Assembly: GCA_021904315.1 (NCBI GenBank)
Contig: CM038915.1
Location: 2,480,001-2,544,000, forward strand
DNA: 64,000 nt
Direction of reading: 5' to 3'
Origin: Sphagnum magellanicum
Taxonomy: Eukaryota > Streptophyta > Sphagnopsida > Sphagnales > Sphagnaceae
Shown here: positions 1-12,769 of the stretch, piece by piece
How the letters are laid out: every line of letters starts with the position of its first letter
Position numbering within the stretch: position 1 is the first letter of the stretch
Translations under genes and position numbers: made by a program
Notes under the pieces: generated by a model
Database searches by the model: none
What the model saw: only the letters and a program-made list of their open reading frames with translations
What the model was told of the DNA's origin: nothing

Positions 1-2030
1 GGTGATTGCACTGTTTTCGAGGAATGATTTATTCAAACCCAACAACTATTTTGCACCAATTTCTTTCATGAATTACACATTACACAAGCTTTCTTTGCAC
101 AATGTTTGTGAACAATCCTTTGTTCAATGAGTTCTAACATTCATAACAACCCCCTTCACTAATCATCCAAGCACAAAAAAAACCCTATTGCATACTTCAT
201 TGTTGGAAAGAATAGGAACCAAACATGAAATGGCAATAAAAATAATGTCTTGTTTGACTTGCAAAGCACTTGTAAGGAACTTTACATCAAGATGTTGATT
301 GGTTAGTCGAAAGAATGTAGACATTACAAAGTATAATTGGTGAAACCCACTTTGATTAAAAAATTAAATTTTAGAACAATACTTTGACTACCATTTCACC
401 AATAGGCTAACAAACATTGATGGCCACAGACACATTTTCCTTTGTTTCATGTCCTTGTTGTGCTCCATGCAAGACCCCCCTCCCTTTACCACATTTGTTT
501 ACAGAACAACCTTCAAAATCTAACAGCAATTCCACAAAACATTTGAGAAAGATAAAGGCCTATTAGTTGTTTGCAATTGGTCACAAGGTTCAAAATTTCT
601 ACCAACTAAGGCTACAAATGCACTACACAATGTCATCACATCATCAAAGCACCCCACACATTATTCCAATGAACATAATGATATGGAGTAATTTGGTAAA
701 AGTCTTGCAAAAGTCTCCTTAACAAGGTCAGATGAATAATCCATTAAATGCAACGTAATAAACTATATTTTGGCAAAGTCACCCAACAAGGCCAAGGCAT
801 TTTGGCAAACATTTAAAGTTTCATGAGTAGAAGAAGGTCAAAAAGATCAATCCTTGATACTTGCAAAAAAATGTGACATTAGTCTCCAAATAGCCATAAT
901 AGATTCTTGCAACATAATAAGGATTCAAGTACATGTTACTCTCTACACAAAGCAATGATGGCAAATGAGCGCATAAAAAATGAAGTTCATTTCTTCCTCC
1001 TTCCATCTTTCTCCAATCCCTTCTTTGAACGTGCATTATTTTTTTCTTTCTCTCTATCTTCAAGGCAAGGATTGCATTTGAACTCAATGCGAGTAAAATG
1101 AAAGAAGATGACAATAAAATAGATTGGCCAATGATTGAACAATTAAACGTTCAGGGCAGGCCGGATCCAAAGGGTGGGCTTCGTTGGTTCTAGTGTCCAA
1201 ACAAAACTTGAATCCTTCCTCTTGTCGCATCTAACACATAAACAATCATCAAAAACGGATTACCATTGAGAAAGTTATGGCCTCCAAAATGAAAGGGATC
1301 AAAAATTCCAAACCACAAAACACTACAAAGGTCAATTCCCAAACACTCAAAAAATTCTTTATATGTTGTTCTACTACTATTAGAGTTCCAACATGATTTG
1401 TAGAACTTCAGGTGGCATTCCTATAACATTTTAAATTGTTTAAAATGAATAAAAAATAAGAAAGTTATGAAATTTGAAAATAAAAAAGGTTCAAAAAAAA
1501 AAAAAAAGAACAAAAACAGAGCTTGTAAGTTGGAAAGCTATTTTTCTTCTTGTTATTTTTTCATTATTTTGTTTTCTTTGCACTTCAAAGATAATTTATA
1601 AAGCTTGAGATAATGCTCCTGTAAATTTTTAAATTGTTCAAAATGAAGCACATGTGATGAAGATATAAATAAGTGTTCAATTATAGTTAGGCAATTGTTG
1701 ATGGGCTTTCTACCCTACACGGACCAAATTTAAATCGTTCAAAATGAAGCACATATGATCAAGATATAAATAAGGGTTTGGTAATAGATAGGCAATTGTT
1801 GATGGGCTTTCTACCCTACACAGACCAATATCTCAAGGATAAATTTCAAAGCTGCCACCACTACCCTGCCACGCTTTTAAAAACTTTAAAATTTTCTGGT
1901 TTAATCCATTTATTGTGTTGACACTCTGAACATCAAAAAATTCATTTCAATTTAAACAATCTAAACATTTTCATCAAATAAACCTGTTCACTGGATGTGA
2001 AACCGGTTTTAATAAGAGAAAACTTACAAA
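1..2030. other. Intergenic DNA without a recognisable gene
   Basis: AT-rich sequence with only short, unconserved open frames on either strand. Apart from the 101-bp direct duplication listed separately, I see homopolymer A/T runs and no protein motif, RNA gene or clear promoter. Confidence 0.6.
1628..1829. repeat. 101-bp tandem duplication (two copies)
   Basis: The segment running from 'gttcaaaatgaagcacat' (1636) through 'gatgggctttctacccta' recurs at 1737 with few substitutions, giving a period of about 101 bp. There are only two copies, so this is a local duplication rather than a satellite. Confidence 0.85.
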
Positions 2031-2084
2031 AGTTGGATCCAATGCGATAGTTCCTGTCCCTGTGGGGGCAGGGCCCAACAACCA

Positions 2085-2530
2085 AGGCTGAATATCTCCT
2101 CCGCTTCCAATTCCTTGTAAAAGAAAGTGTAAGCACTGAGCTGTCCTTTCGCTAAGTGAAAGCTCGCTGACCTAATTATGAACGCGGAAACCGTGGGTAG
2201 GTTACCAGCTACAATCATCGGTACCACGACGAAACATCTGAGCCACTCAAACCATGTCCCCACAAATTATGCCGCTCCCATTAATGCTAAACAAAACAAA
2301 CTAGGCATAGAATTTCTTGGCAGCCATTGAGAACAGCCTGCTATGCAAGCAAGGGGTCCAGGTTTTTTCTCTTTGGCAGGGGGGGGTAGGGTGATGTTGG
2401 ATTTTTTTTGTTGTTCTCATAAGTTCTCAATATGTTCTCATCACATTCTTTTGAATTTTCACTTTTCCCCTGCCCTCAAAACATGTTCCCCAAGTGCCCA
2501 ATCTGTTCCCCAAAGGTGCGGCAAGGCATT
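2085..2530 (-). repeat. Dispersed repeat block R2, inverted copy
   Basis: The reverse complement of this stretch matches 5215-5660 and 12770-13245. Shared landmarks in order are a 'gggaacagattggga' block, 'ggaacatgtt', 'tttagcattaat', 'ggtttgartggctcagatg', 'ggtaccgacgatt', 'ggtttccgcgtt' and 'ggacagctcagtgctta'. The three copies differ by small indels and substitutions, so the family is old. Short open frames inside it are not kept intact across copies. Its nature (MITE, Helitron piece or duplicated promoter) is unknown. Confidence 0.8.
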
Positions 2531-2794
2531 GGATGATTGGATGCAAGAGTCATGAGACTGACAATAACACGTGGCCAAGAACCAATGTCAATGGGATATG
2601 ATGATTCAAGCTGGGATTGCAATCCAAGAACTAGATTTAGGGTACTGGTGAACCCTGGAGATGCTCTTAGAGGAGCAAATATTTTGGGTCAAGTAGGAGC
2701 CTAGTAGATTGACTAGAGAGATACAAGCAGCAACTAGGTACTTTTGAGATATTTTGCCTAGTCTCTCATTTGCTGGGTGAAGGAAGTCTGAACT

Positions 2795-3130
2795 ATGAAC
2801 GAATAAATACTAAAAATACTAACTTGAAACCAGAGTCCACAAACTATAATATAGAACAGGTACCGACTAAGATCCATAGTAAACCACAACTTAGTCAGTT
2901 TGCTATGGAACATGCAATGTTCTTTGTTGAATCTGGACACTATGGAACATGCAATGTACTTTGTTGAATCTGGACACCATTGGAAGTTCACTGACCCTTT
3001 CCCAACCATCCAGCAGTTATTAACTCTGGGCGGCGTCCATTTCATGGTCTGCTTGGCACTTGCAGCTCTGCTCCACTGTACAATCGTTACTCTCCCCAAG
3101 GAAATATCTCTCAGGTTTTTAAATATAGAA
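2795..3130 (+). repeat. Dispersed repeat block S, copy 1
   Basis: Contains 'ccaaccatccagcagttat', 'ggtctgcttggcacttgca' and 'ccactgtacaatcgttact'. The same block recurs at 3120-3365 immediately downstream and, more diverged, at 4430-4700. Copies 1 and 2 are tandem and close to identical over their last 150 bp. One forward frame stays open in copies 1 and 2 but is broken in copy 3, so coding function is unsupported. Confidence 0.85.
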
Positions 3131-3365
3131 CAGGTGCATAATAATAATATACACAACTTAGTTGGTTTACTATGGAACCTGCAATGTTCTTTGTTGAATC
3201 TAGAGACCATCTGAAGTTCACTGACCCTTTCCCAACCATCCAGCAGTTATTAACTCTGGCCGCCGTCCATTGCATGGTCTGCTTGGCACTTGCAGCTCTG
3301 CTCCACTGTACAATCGTTACTCCCCCCAAGGAAATATCTTTCAGGTTTTTTCAAGGTTTTTTTTT
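3120..3365 (+). repeat. Dispersed repeat block S, copy 2
   Basis: Second tandem copy of block S, starting again at 'atatagaacaggt' and ending at the shared 'aaggaaatatctttcaggtttt'. It lies directly upstream of R1 copy 1, giving the order S-R1 also seen at 4430-5135. Confidence 0.85.
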
Positions 3366-3429
3366 ATGGTAAGGTGGTGATTTTTATCAATTAGTTGAGT
3401 AAGATCTAAAAATTCTTTCTTTTTGGGGT

Positions 3430-3770
3430 TTTTTTTTTCGGTGATGGGCCTCTGTGACTGGTCCATCACAATATAATTATGGACTAGGTTACCTGTGCGT
3501 TATCACATAGAACTGAGGCTTGGGAGTGACAAGATTATGTACAGTAGGAAGCTGTGGCCTCAATGCAGTTACTGGACGTAACTTGTTCTTGAACACTCAT
3601 TTTGTGCTATTTATGCCCTGTGTGTACTGTACACAAGTTATGGCCCTGAACCAATCCCATCAAAGTGGAAGTAGTGGAGACAAGTTATGGTTGCTAACTG
3701 GCATGCAGCCATCCACTGGGGTGCTACCATGTTGCTCAAGCACCACTTACGAAACTTGAGAGACATTTTG
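3430..3770 (+). repeat. Dispersed repeat block R1, copy 1
   Basis: Shares with 4790-5135 and 12340-12700 the landmarks 'ttatcacatagaac', 'aacaagattatgtg', 'cttgttcttgaacactc', 'tatgccctgtg', 'acaagttatggccctgaa', 'ggagacaagttat' and 'cactggggtgct'. The copies have drifted by roughly one base in five to ten by eye. No frame is open in all three. Confidence 0.85.
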
Positions 3771-4429
3771 AAAAATGTTTAATACTTTTTTTTAAAATTT
3801 AGAAATGATATTATGACATATGATCAAATTTTTTCTGTTGAATCAATTTATTTTTGAAATTTTGGAAAATTTTCGTTTTAAAATGTAAATTAGCCAAAAG
3901 AATTGCTTGGGGTAAGAGGGGAGGGGGGGGGGAGAACCACCAAAACTTCAAAACAACACAACTGCGTTTTTTGGGGCATATGATGGAAAATACTACCAAT
4001 ATAAGATAATTTAATGCCATCAAATGTCTTTTTCAGTGCCCATTATTACACTATAATTGAGGTCATGGGAATGAATGGAATACCCTACCTTGGTGTCAGA
4101 TTTTGTGAGAATTAATTGAAAATTGGAGGAAGAGAATTCTTAGAAATTTCATGGGAGTTCTGATGAATTGTATAAAAATATGTAATCCACTGAGATGAAT
4201 ATTCTATTTAAGTTTCAATTTAGAGCAATGAAAATGTGAAAATTGGTCCATATTGTCTAATGTGAGTTATGGGTCACTTTTCCTAAGAGGAGAAAGGATT
4301 CTTTTGTAAATAAAAAGTAGTGGAGATAAAATCTAGTCCAAATTAAAGATTATAGCTTTATTCTTCAATGATAATCTCAACATATCTTGTGGAACAACTA
4401 TGATGATGAAAAAAATTAATTAATTTGAA
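3771..4429. other. Spacer between repeat copies, nothing recognised
   Basis: AT-rich spacer separating the two S-R1 units. It contains a poly-G run near 3921-3932 but no coding frame, RNA or motif that I recognise. Confidence 0.5.
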
Positions 4430-4700
4430 CCCACCCAGGTCCCAAAGTCCACAAACTACTATAATATACAAAAGGTACATAGTACTAATATACACCACTT
4501 AGTCGGTTTACTATGGAGCCTGCAATGTTCTTTGTTGAATCTGGAGACCGTGGGAAGTTCACTGACCTTTCCCCAACCATCCAGCAGTTATGCACTCTGG
4601 CCACCTTCCATTCATCTTCTGCTTGGCACTTGGTACTCTGTTCAACTGTACAATAGTTGCTCCCACCAAGAAAATATCTTAAAGATTTTATTTCTTGTTA
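4430..4700 (+). repeat. Dispersed repeat block S, copy 3
   Basis: Diverged third copy of block S ('ccatccagcagttatgcact', 'ctgcttggcacttggtact', 'caactgtacaatagttgct'). With the R1 block at 4790-5135 and the R2 block from 5215 it makes the longest composite S-R1-R2 unit in the window. Confidence 0.8.
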
Positions 4701-4789
4701 TGATAAGAGTGTTATATGGTGTGATTCATATCAATTAGTTGCGAGAACTCTCAAAACTCCCTTCTTATTTTTTTGCTTTTTTTTTGGGG

Positions 4790-5135
4790 GGGGGGATGGG
4801 CATCTTTGATTGGAGGATTACAAAATTTAAGGACAAGGTAACCTGCAGGTTATCACATAGAACCAAGCCACATGAGCGAACAAGATTATGTGTCATAACC
4901 TACAAGGAGATTATGTGCAATAACCTATGGCCTCAAGCCACTTACTAGACATAACTGGTTCTTGAACACCCTTTTCGTGCAATTTATGCCCTGTGACTGG
5001 ACATGAGTCATGGCCCTGACCCAATCCTGTGCAAGTGGAAATAATGGAGACAAGTTATGGGTTCTAACCAGCATGGAGCCACCCACTGGGGTGCTGCTAC
5101 ATTGCCCAAGAACCCCTTATGAAACTTGACAGACT
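4790..5135 (+). repeat. Dispersed repeat block R1, copy 2
   Basis: Same landmark series as R1 copy 1, ending with 'gaaacttgacagactccctcaatgt', which continues directly towards block R2 as it also does near 12700. The R1-R2 order is therefore ancestral rather than chance. Confidence 0.85.
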
Positions 5136-5214
5136 CCCTCAATGTACAAAATATTCATAAAAACATATAAGTCTCAAAATTGACTCACCTATATAGCTTC
5201 CAGGAAGACAACTG

Positions 5215-5830
5215 GGCAAAGCATATTGGACAAATGACAGTGCCGTTGGGAACAGATTGGGAACCGGGGGAACATGTTTAGGGGTCAAATTGAGAATGTG
5301 ATTGGAACATATGGAGAACTTAAGCAGAAAAAAAAAAAAAACCAAACACCAGCCTACCGCCCCCAAAAAGAAAAAAGCCTGGACCCCTGGATGCATAGCC
5401 GGCTGGTCTCATTGGCCGCCAAGAATTTCTATGCCTCGTTTGTTTTGTTTAGCATTAATGGGAGGGGGATAATTCGGAGGGACATGGTTTGAATGGCTCA
5501 GATGTTTTGTTGTGGTACCGACGATTGGGGCTGGTAGCCTACTGTTGGTTTCCGCGTTCATAATTAGGTCAGGGAGCTTCGACGCAGCGCAAGGACAGCT
5601 CAGTGCTGACACTTTCTTTGTAAAAGGACTAGGTCTGGGAGCTCAGATGCAGCGCAAGGGCTGCTCAGTCATGATGATATTGTCTTTGAAAAAGGACTAG
5701 GTCAGGGAGCTCAGATGCAGCGCAAGGGCTGCTCAGTCATGATGATATTGTCTGTGTAAAAGGACTAGGTCAGTAAGCTCAGATGCAGTGCAAGGACTGT
5801 TTAGTGCTCTTACTTTCTTAGTGCCGTGAA
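5215..5830 (+). repeat. Dispersed repeat block R2, copy 2, with 65-68-bp tandem repeats
   Basis: Same orientation as the copy at 12770. Its right part is expanded into four tandem units, each starting 'ggtc' followed by a 'gagct' and 'cagcgcaagg' core, at 5567, 5632, 5700 and 5768 (period 65-68 bp). The other two R2 copies have a single unit, so the expansion is specific to this copy. Confidence 0.85.
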
Positions 5831-5949
5831 TTATTTCTATCCGAAACATTGATGTCCTATCATCCAATCTAGCATTGGTGTTGTGTTTGCTATTATGAAA
5901 ATCAGGAGACACTTCAAAAGCTGAGTTGAAACATGAGTAAAAACTCACA

Positions 5950-6480
5950 TGAGGAGGATATATAACATGACAACTACACTAAAACATACTATGCAAACTG
6001 ATATAGAAAAAAATATTTTTATAAAACTTGTATTATTTGCCAAAATTTGCAAATGCAATTAATAAAAGACCCAACAAAACTCATCCAATCTAGTCAACCC
6101 TGGCCTGAACATAAAAACCATTATAGCCAATGTGTTCAATATAAGTTGTCCCAATATCCATTTTCACATAGGTTCCATGACTGTATAAGAACTTGATCAC
6201 AAACTAAAACTAGCTTGACACTAAACATTTATATGTTATTACAATAGAAAGGTTCTATCATGGGGCTGATGTAAGGATGGGAAACATGTTGCAATAGGGG
6301 GATGAATAGGCATGTATTCTCCAATGTATGGCTCCCTTTTTTATAATTTATCTCTAATGGAAAGTGGTGATTTGTAAGACATGTTGGTTTATCTCTAAGA
6401 AGTCTAAGTGTTTTTTAGGATGGGCTTTGGAACATGGGCAGATAAAGAAATTGGCAAAAATAAGTAAAAATTGCAAATTG
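5950..6480 (+). repeat. About 500-bp dispersed repeat, partner of an inverted copy at 22555-23060
   Basis: The reverse complement of 22555-23060 aligns along nearly the whole length. Shared pieces include 'gacaactacac', 'aaatgcaattaataaa', 'gtcccaatatccattttcac', 'gggctgatgtaaggatggga' and 'gcaaaaaataagtaaaaatt'. No terminal inverted repeats or protein motifs are evident, so the element class is unknown. Confidence 0.85.
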
Positions 6481-7954
6481 CATGAGAAGAGGGCTGAAAG
6501 TAGAATAGTGCCTCTTTGATGGACACTTATACACTAGATAACTTGCAAGCACCCATTGGGGTGCTGCCACATTGTCCAACCTGCCCCTTTGATTGGAAGG
6601 CAACAAATCAGATAGAGGATCCAGAAGGCAACAATGTTGTATTAATCATGTTAAATAAAATCATGAGCTTTCACTCATTTATATTTTGCATTTCTTTTGA
6701 AACATTTAGAAAATATTTCCAATGCTTGTATCTAGTTAATTGTCCTTAAGCAGTTAATCAAAAACATCAATGTGATGTTGTTTAGTTGTCTTTATTCGAG
6801 ATGGAAAGACCATGTTTAGTTCCATAGTTCTTGATGTTGCATGTGAAAGGCCAACATTTAGCCTCATTTGAAGCTTTTGTAAATTTTCTACCCTACAAAG
6901 CTTGAAGTATTCATAAGTTTTTTCAAAGGTTAATTGAGCATTAAGAATCATGAACAAAGTCATCATGCTTTGGTATTCAAGAATCAAAACGTTCTTCAAG
7001 GTGATGACAACCATGTCCATTCTTGCTTTCACTTGAACGTGAAAGGCATTTTCCTTTGTTTTGCCAATTCAATCTAATTTTGAACCAAGTGACCGAGTTG
7101 TTAGATTAGCATGCAAACGTGTCAAGGAGTTCTTTTTGAACATTTCCACCATTTCAATATTGGTTGTTTTAAATGTTGGCATTTGTTGGAATAAATTTGT
7201 GTGTGCTATTTAACATTTCACCCCAACAAGGAACTTGACGCAACAACAACTAACAATGTGAAATAATATAAGATTGTGTCATGGGTGCTTGGATTTATGA
7301 AGTTGAAGAGTTTTTTATATTGTGTCTTTAGTTGATGTTTCACATTTTTGCAAGGTTGGGACAACGTTATGATGACCAATAAATTTAACAACATGATGTT
7401 TGATAATACCTCATTTTGATTCCAATGACCTTGCAAGTTTTTTAACTAATCCAACTAAATGATTGTGATTGTAGTGTCCAACAATTCAATCCCAAAATGA
7501 TTTTTTTCTAACTGTTCCCAATGATTGGATCTTGTGAAATGTGCAAGAAAAAATGGCACAATTGTGCATCTTTGTCAAACACAAAAAATTCCCTCCTTGT
7601 GCATTTAATGGTATATTAGATTACATATGTGCAATGACTAATGACACCATCTAATGCCTTCATGAAGGTCCATGTGGTGTTTGATGTTCACAAATTCACT
7701 TGGCAAGTTTGTGCTTGCTCTTGATATCATGTGAAGAATTAATGTGCAAGAAAAGAAAGTATCTCGAAGCGTGTAAGCTTTTTAAAGCTTAAAGTTATAG
7801 GTAGGGGTTTGGAAAAAATACCAACAATATTCATGGTTAGTTGTCATTTAAGGGCAATTTACCAACAACAATGGAAATGTTCTAATTGAGCTTCACCTAT
7901 ATCATAAAGTCCTAAATGACTTGGAGAATCTTGGAGTTCGCCATAATCAAATGT

Positions 7955-8225
7955 ACATGCTTTGGATGTAATTCCATTGAATGAATAAAATGATATTTGA
8001 AAGATCTATTTATGATGTTCAAATTCTACTAATAACTTAACATTAATTAATGACAAACAATCAAATCTAGTTCAAATAATTTGAATTTAAATATACAACT
8101 AATTACTAACCAATAATGAATCAATAAATATATTATTAAACCAATTATTAAGTATAGGATTAATCACTAATTAGTACTAGTCCACATTGAATTTATAAGA
8201 GTATGGGTTAACATTTTATCCCCTC
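7955..8225 (+). repeat. Direct dispersed repeat, copy 1 (partner 10885-11155)
   Basis: 'gtaattccattgaatgaata', 'aatgatac/aatgatat', 'ctaattagtactagt/ctaattagcactgtt' and 'atgggttaacmtttta' occur in the same order at 10885-11155. The copies are diverged by eye about 20-25 percent, AT-rich and without open frames. Confidence 0.75.
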
Positions 8226-10884
8226 CTTGATTTGGATTATGCCCTTGTAAGCCATTTACTAGGGGTACAAATGAAAATCTGAAATGTTCATATATTTTAT
8301 TCAAAATAAAAATTTGAAAATGAATGAAAAGATGTATTTAAATTTTTTCTAAATCTATAAATATGTTATTATTGTTGATTTACATATTTGATACTATAGG
8401 TAAGTCAAAAAATAAAAGTACTGGTCTTCGGATCACCCCATAGGTTGTTTCATCATTTTCAAATTCAACTTAATGCATGTGTATAAGTAGATCTATATTG
8501 GAATGTTGTTGTAACAATAATCATGTAGGTGATTTTTTATGTCCAAATGTTATAATCCACTTATACCAAAAATCGATTCTAAAACTTGGCTTTGGCTAGT
8601 TATACCAAGGATATAATGAATTTAAATATTGATAATTTTTTTTAAAAATAAATTCTTCTGTAAATTTTTTTATAATTCCTAGCTAGAGTATTAAAAATAC
8701 ATAAATGGGCAATTTTCTTTTAAAAATTAGCAAACTATGGATTAGTAGTAATGATGAACTAAAATAGGTAACAAATATAATATTTGGGTTCTAAATGAAT
8801 TTCAAAGAACAAGGACAGTTGACACCAAGTAGTGGTCAAATCTATGGATTATTAGATATAAAGATGGATGAAATCAATGCTTAGTAATTAACTGTGGACC
8901 AAAATTGGTAGTAAGTTTAAGGTTTGATTTTAGGATTATTAGAACCTAAAGACAAAGTCCTAAAATTATTGAATGGAAATTGGTTTTATATGTAGAATTA
9001 AGCTTATATGTTGTTTAGTTTATGCTTGTTACAAAATTGCCATGTGGTTGATAAAATTTGTAAATACATAGTGGATCACATTCATCCAAATTAGTGACAA
9101 TGATTTGTTGTAACTAAGTAAACACCGAATGGTGAATGATATTTTGATCTCATTCAATGAATGTTCAATAGCAAACAACAACAAAATTGGTATCACTGAA
9201 TATTGTTCAATGATGAAAAATGTCTAAATTGGTGATGTTCATCAATGATAAGTAAGACTACGAAAGGTCATTCCTACTACAATTCTGGTATGAAAAAAAA
9301 AAAGTTTTATGAGAAAGGAAAATTCAGTAGTATTCACTATTCAACAAGCACCAAATAGTTGATGATGAACAACTATCAAATAACCTGTAATTAACAAATA
9401 GTAATAATTTGCAATTAACCAAATACCAAATAGTTGACAAGGAATGGATTTGGTGCATTGATCTTGCTATAAATTTCCATGTGACATTCGATTAATATGT
9501 AGTAAGTGAATAGGTGCACATGATTTATAATGAGGTGTTGATCATTGGTTAGTTGTTGGAGACTGAAATCTTGGTAATCACTAAGTTACAAGTAATGGAA
9601 GAATTGGAAGATCAACAGAATTATGTAGCATCACCAAATGGATCAAATGGAATTACAATGAATGGTATTCATCAAATCAATATCAATAAACGTCATGATT
9701 ATTGATTGGTTGCCATTTTAGTATAAATACTGAAAGAAAAATTGTAAAAAAATATTCTGATATATATATTCATATATATACATGTGCTCGCACATAGATA
9801 TATCAATGGTTTGAAAACACCACAAATGAAATAGTTGGCCGGATCGATTTGTACAGAAAGGTTTCTACGTTATAACCTCCACCCAAAACAAACATTGATA
9901 AATGTCAAATAAGGGTGACAACAAAATACTTGTTGTAAGTAACATTGGAAACACCTTGGTGATGGTTCCAAATGAAAAAATTGTTGCTGTAAACATGCTT
10001 GGAATACAAGAACTCATGGTAGCAAAAGAATTGTTGAAAGAAAATCGGTGTATGTTTAATAGATTGGAATAGGGAAACAAAAAAAATTAATCAAGAAGCT
10101 AGGGAAGCCCAAAATCATTTTGAATCTAATGCCCATGTTGAAGAAAACTTGTATTGGTATTCCAAATAATGTACTATGTAGATTTGTGGCAAAAAATAAT
10201 CTTAAGCAATGTGGCTACTAGGTATAATAACATTCTACATTGTTGTTATCAACAATAATTTGCTTTATTTAAATTGACTATTTCAAAATTTAAAAAAAAT
10301 AGAAACACAAACATAATACGACGCACACTATGAAAAAAAATACCAGGGTTTCTTTTAGCACAAAAAAGGAAATCTATGAAATACGTAAATAATGAAAAGA
10401 GTCTTTTTTCATTCATACCAAATATAGGTACAAAATAGTTTTTTATGTGAAAATGGAAATATAAATTTGATTTATTTAATTATAAAATTCAATTGGGATC
10501 TTTACATATAGATCCTCTTAGGACTGAGGTGAGATTATAGTCCAACTCATTTAAAATCTATAACGTAACAAGGAAAAGTTTGAAAAATACAGATTTAGAA
10601 CATATAAACTAAAAACATACAAAATGCCTATTATAACAAAAAGATGTATAAGATTGAACCCCAAAATGTACATTGGTTTTTATTGCACCTTTCATGCATG
10701 TCCAATGTGTAGGATTCATTATCTTACTCAAGTAAATTCAAAAAAAATATAGTGTATAAGACTAATCAATAAGAGAAAAATAAAATGCTCATAAAACTCT
10801 TGCTAAAGCTATTATAAAGAGATTCAAAAGTTGAATCCACAAGATGGTTGCCAAATGTTAGTGTGGTTTTTTAGACTAAAATTT

Positions 10885-11155
10885 AATGTCCATGTTTTTA
10901 TGTAATTCCATTGAATGAATAAAATGATACATAAAAAAATTATTTATAACATGTTCACATTTTGTTAATAATTAATCCTAGTAATTGAACACTAATCAAT
11001 GATAAGCAATCATGTCTTGTTAAACTAATTCAAATTTAAGTATATGACTACTAACTAACCAATAAATAACCAATAACTAATCAGTTAGTATAAGACTAAT
11101 AACTAATTAGCACTGTTCCTGGTCTTATTTATAAAAATATGGGTTAACCTTTAGT
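10885..11155 (+). repeat. Direct dispersed repeat, copy 2 (partner 7955-8225)
   Basis: Second copy of the AT-rich repeat, same orientation, 2.9 kb from the first. The right end in both is 'atatgggttaac' or 'tatgggttaac' followed by unrelated sequence. Confidence 0.75.
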
Positions 11156-12339
11156 ATGCTAAGTTTTAACCCTAAGAAACTAAAGTGTTTTGTTTTAGAA
11201 TATCCCTTTATGCCTACCTCATACCAACAAAAACTTTTATTCATGAATTTTACATTAATTTTAATGTTTTGGTACATAAACTACATTTATGTACATCCTT
11301 GCCTCATTACAACAAATAACAAGGTGTCATAAACACATAGAACGTACCATCATATTAATTGTATATGACTTTAAAAAAAATTAAAAAAAACTAATGGTTG
11401 GGAATTCATTTTTGATATAATTGAATTGCTTCAAAATTATTCAAAAAACTAAAATAGATGTGTGTTATTAAGTTATTGAAAAGTTAAAATCAAGATTAAA
11501 ATATTTAAACTTTTCAATAACTCAATAATTTGATATTCTATTCAAGATTAATAATTGTTAAATGAATTTTACAAACTATTTGGAAGGTGATTGTGAAGGT
11601 GATTGAGGTTCAATTTTTATTTCAATACAATATGTGATTGAAAACAATTTTTCAAAATGTTAATTCAGGTCCAATTTTGTCTTGAATGTTCATAGTTGTT
11701 TACTAAAAATGTTATATTCTATTCTATTCCATTTGAGAGAAAATGTAAATTATATATATATATAAGTCTTGTACATTTAGAACAACGTTTTTATGTTAGG
11801 TTTATCTTTTTTCCAATTAATGGGATGACATTAATAATTGTCCATTTTGAATTAGATTGTGAAATAGGAATTTTTTTTCTTTCAATATTATAACATTTTG
11901 AAAAAATGTGCTAAAACATTTTCATTTCTCTCCATACAAGTTATTTGCAACTTCTGAAATTTTCCCATTTAGATGGAAAATTTTGAAATGTAATTTAGAT
12001 TGTCATGCATTAACACGAATCCATATAAATGTTTACAAAGTAACACTAACACAATTTTTTTAAAGGTTATTTAGAATGCATTTATGTTACTTCTAAAGAA
12101 GAATTTATAAAATTCAACATTCTGATCAAATCTTTTGGTATTTTTTTTTCCTATTACATTTTTTCAAATTCCATACAGAAAATGTTTTAATGCTTCTTAT
12201 ATTGAATAATGTCTAAAGAATTTGAAATATAGTTAAATGTAGATCGACATGTTCAAAAAGATGTTTCCTTACACTAAGTTTAAATTGCAAACATTTTGTA
12301 TTCCTTCAACCTTAACCCTAGATAAGCATAAGCATTAAA

Positions 12340-12700
12340 CTCTTTGATTGGCCCATCACAATACAATTATGGACGAGGTAACCTGTGGGTTATCCCATAG
12401 AACCGAGTTGCCGGAGTGACAAGATTATGTGCGGTAACCTGTGGCCTCAAGGAAGTTACCGGACATAACTGGTTCTTGAACACTCAATTCGTACAATCGA
12501 TGCCCTGTGACTGGACACAAGTTATGGCCCTGAACCAATCCCATGCCAGTGGAAATAATGGAGACAAGTTATCGACTACGTAACTGGTGAGAGGGAACCA
12601 GTTATGGGTTCTAACCGGTGTGCAGCCACCGACTTGGGTGCTGCCACATTTGGCCAAGAACTGGTTATGAAACTTTGAGAGACTCCCCCCAATGTAGAAA
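12340..12700 (+). repeat. Dispersed repeat block R1, copy 3
   Basis: Contains 'gcccatcacaatacaattat', 'gggttatcccatagaacc', 'ggttcttgaacactca' and 'atggccctgaaccaatccca', matching the R1 copies at 3430 and 4790. It runs directly into R2 at 12770. Confidence 0.85.
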
Positions 12701-12769
12701 TATTCACTCCAAACATAAAAGCCTATAAGTCTTAACATTGAGTCACCAATATATAGGTTCCAAGAAGAC

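Larger units (their letters stand above)
6510..12339. other. Long AT-rich intergenic stretch without a recognisable gene
   Basis: A small R1 remnant ('cccattggggtgctgccacat') lies at 6535-6590. Open frames on the minus strand at 6754-7032 and 7218-7436 are 92 and 72 codons, lack a family signature and are not joined by plausible splice sites that I can defend. The rest is AT-rich sequence plus the dispersed repeat pair listed separately. Confidence 0.55.

Noticed and set aside
3172-3372. Small open frame in repeat block S ('FPTIQQLLTLAAVHCMVCLALAAL')
   Set aside because: It is open in two adjacent near-identical copies only; the diverged third copy breaks the frame, so there is no sign of selection on a protein.
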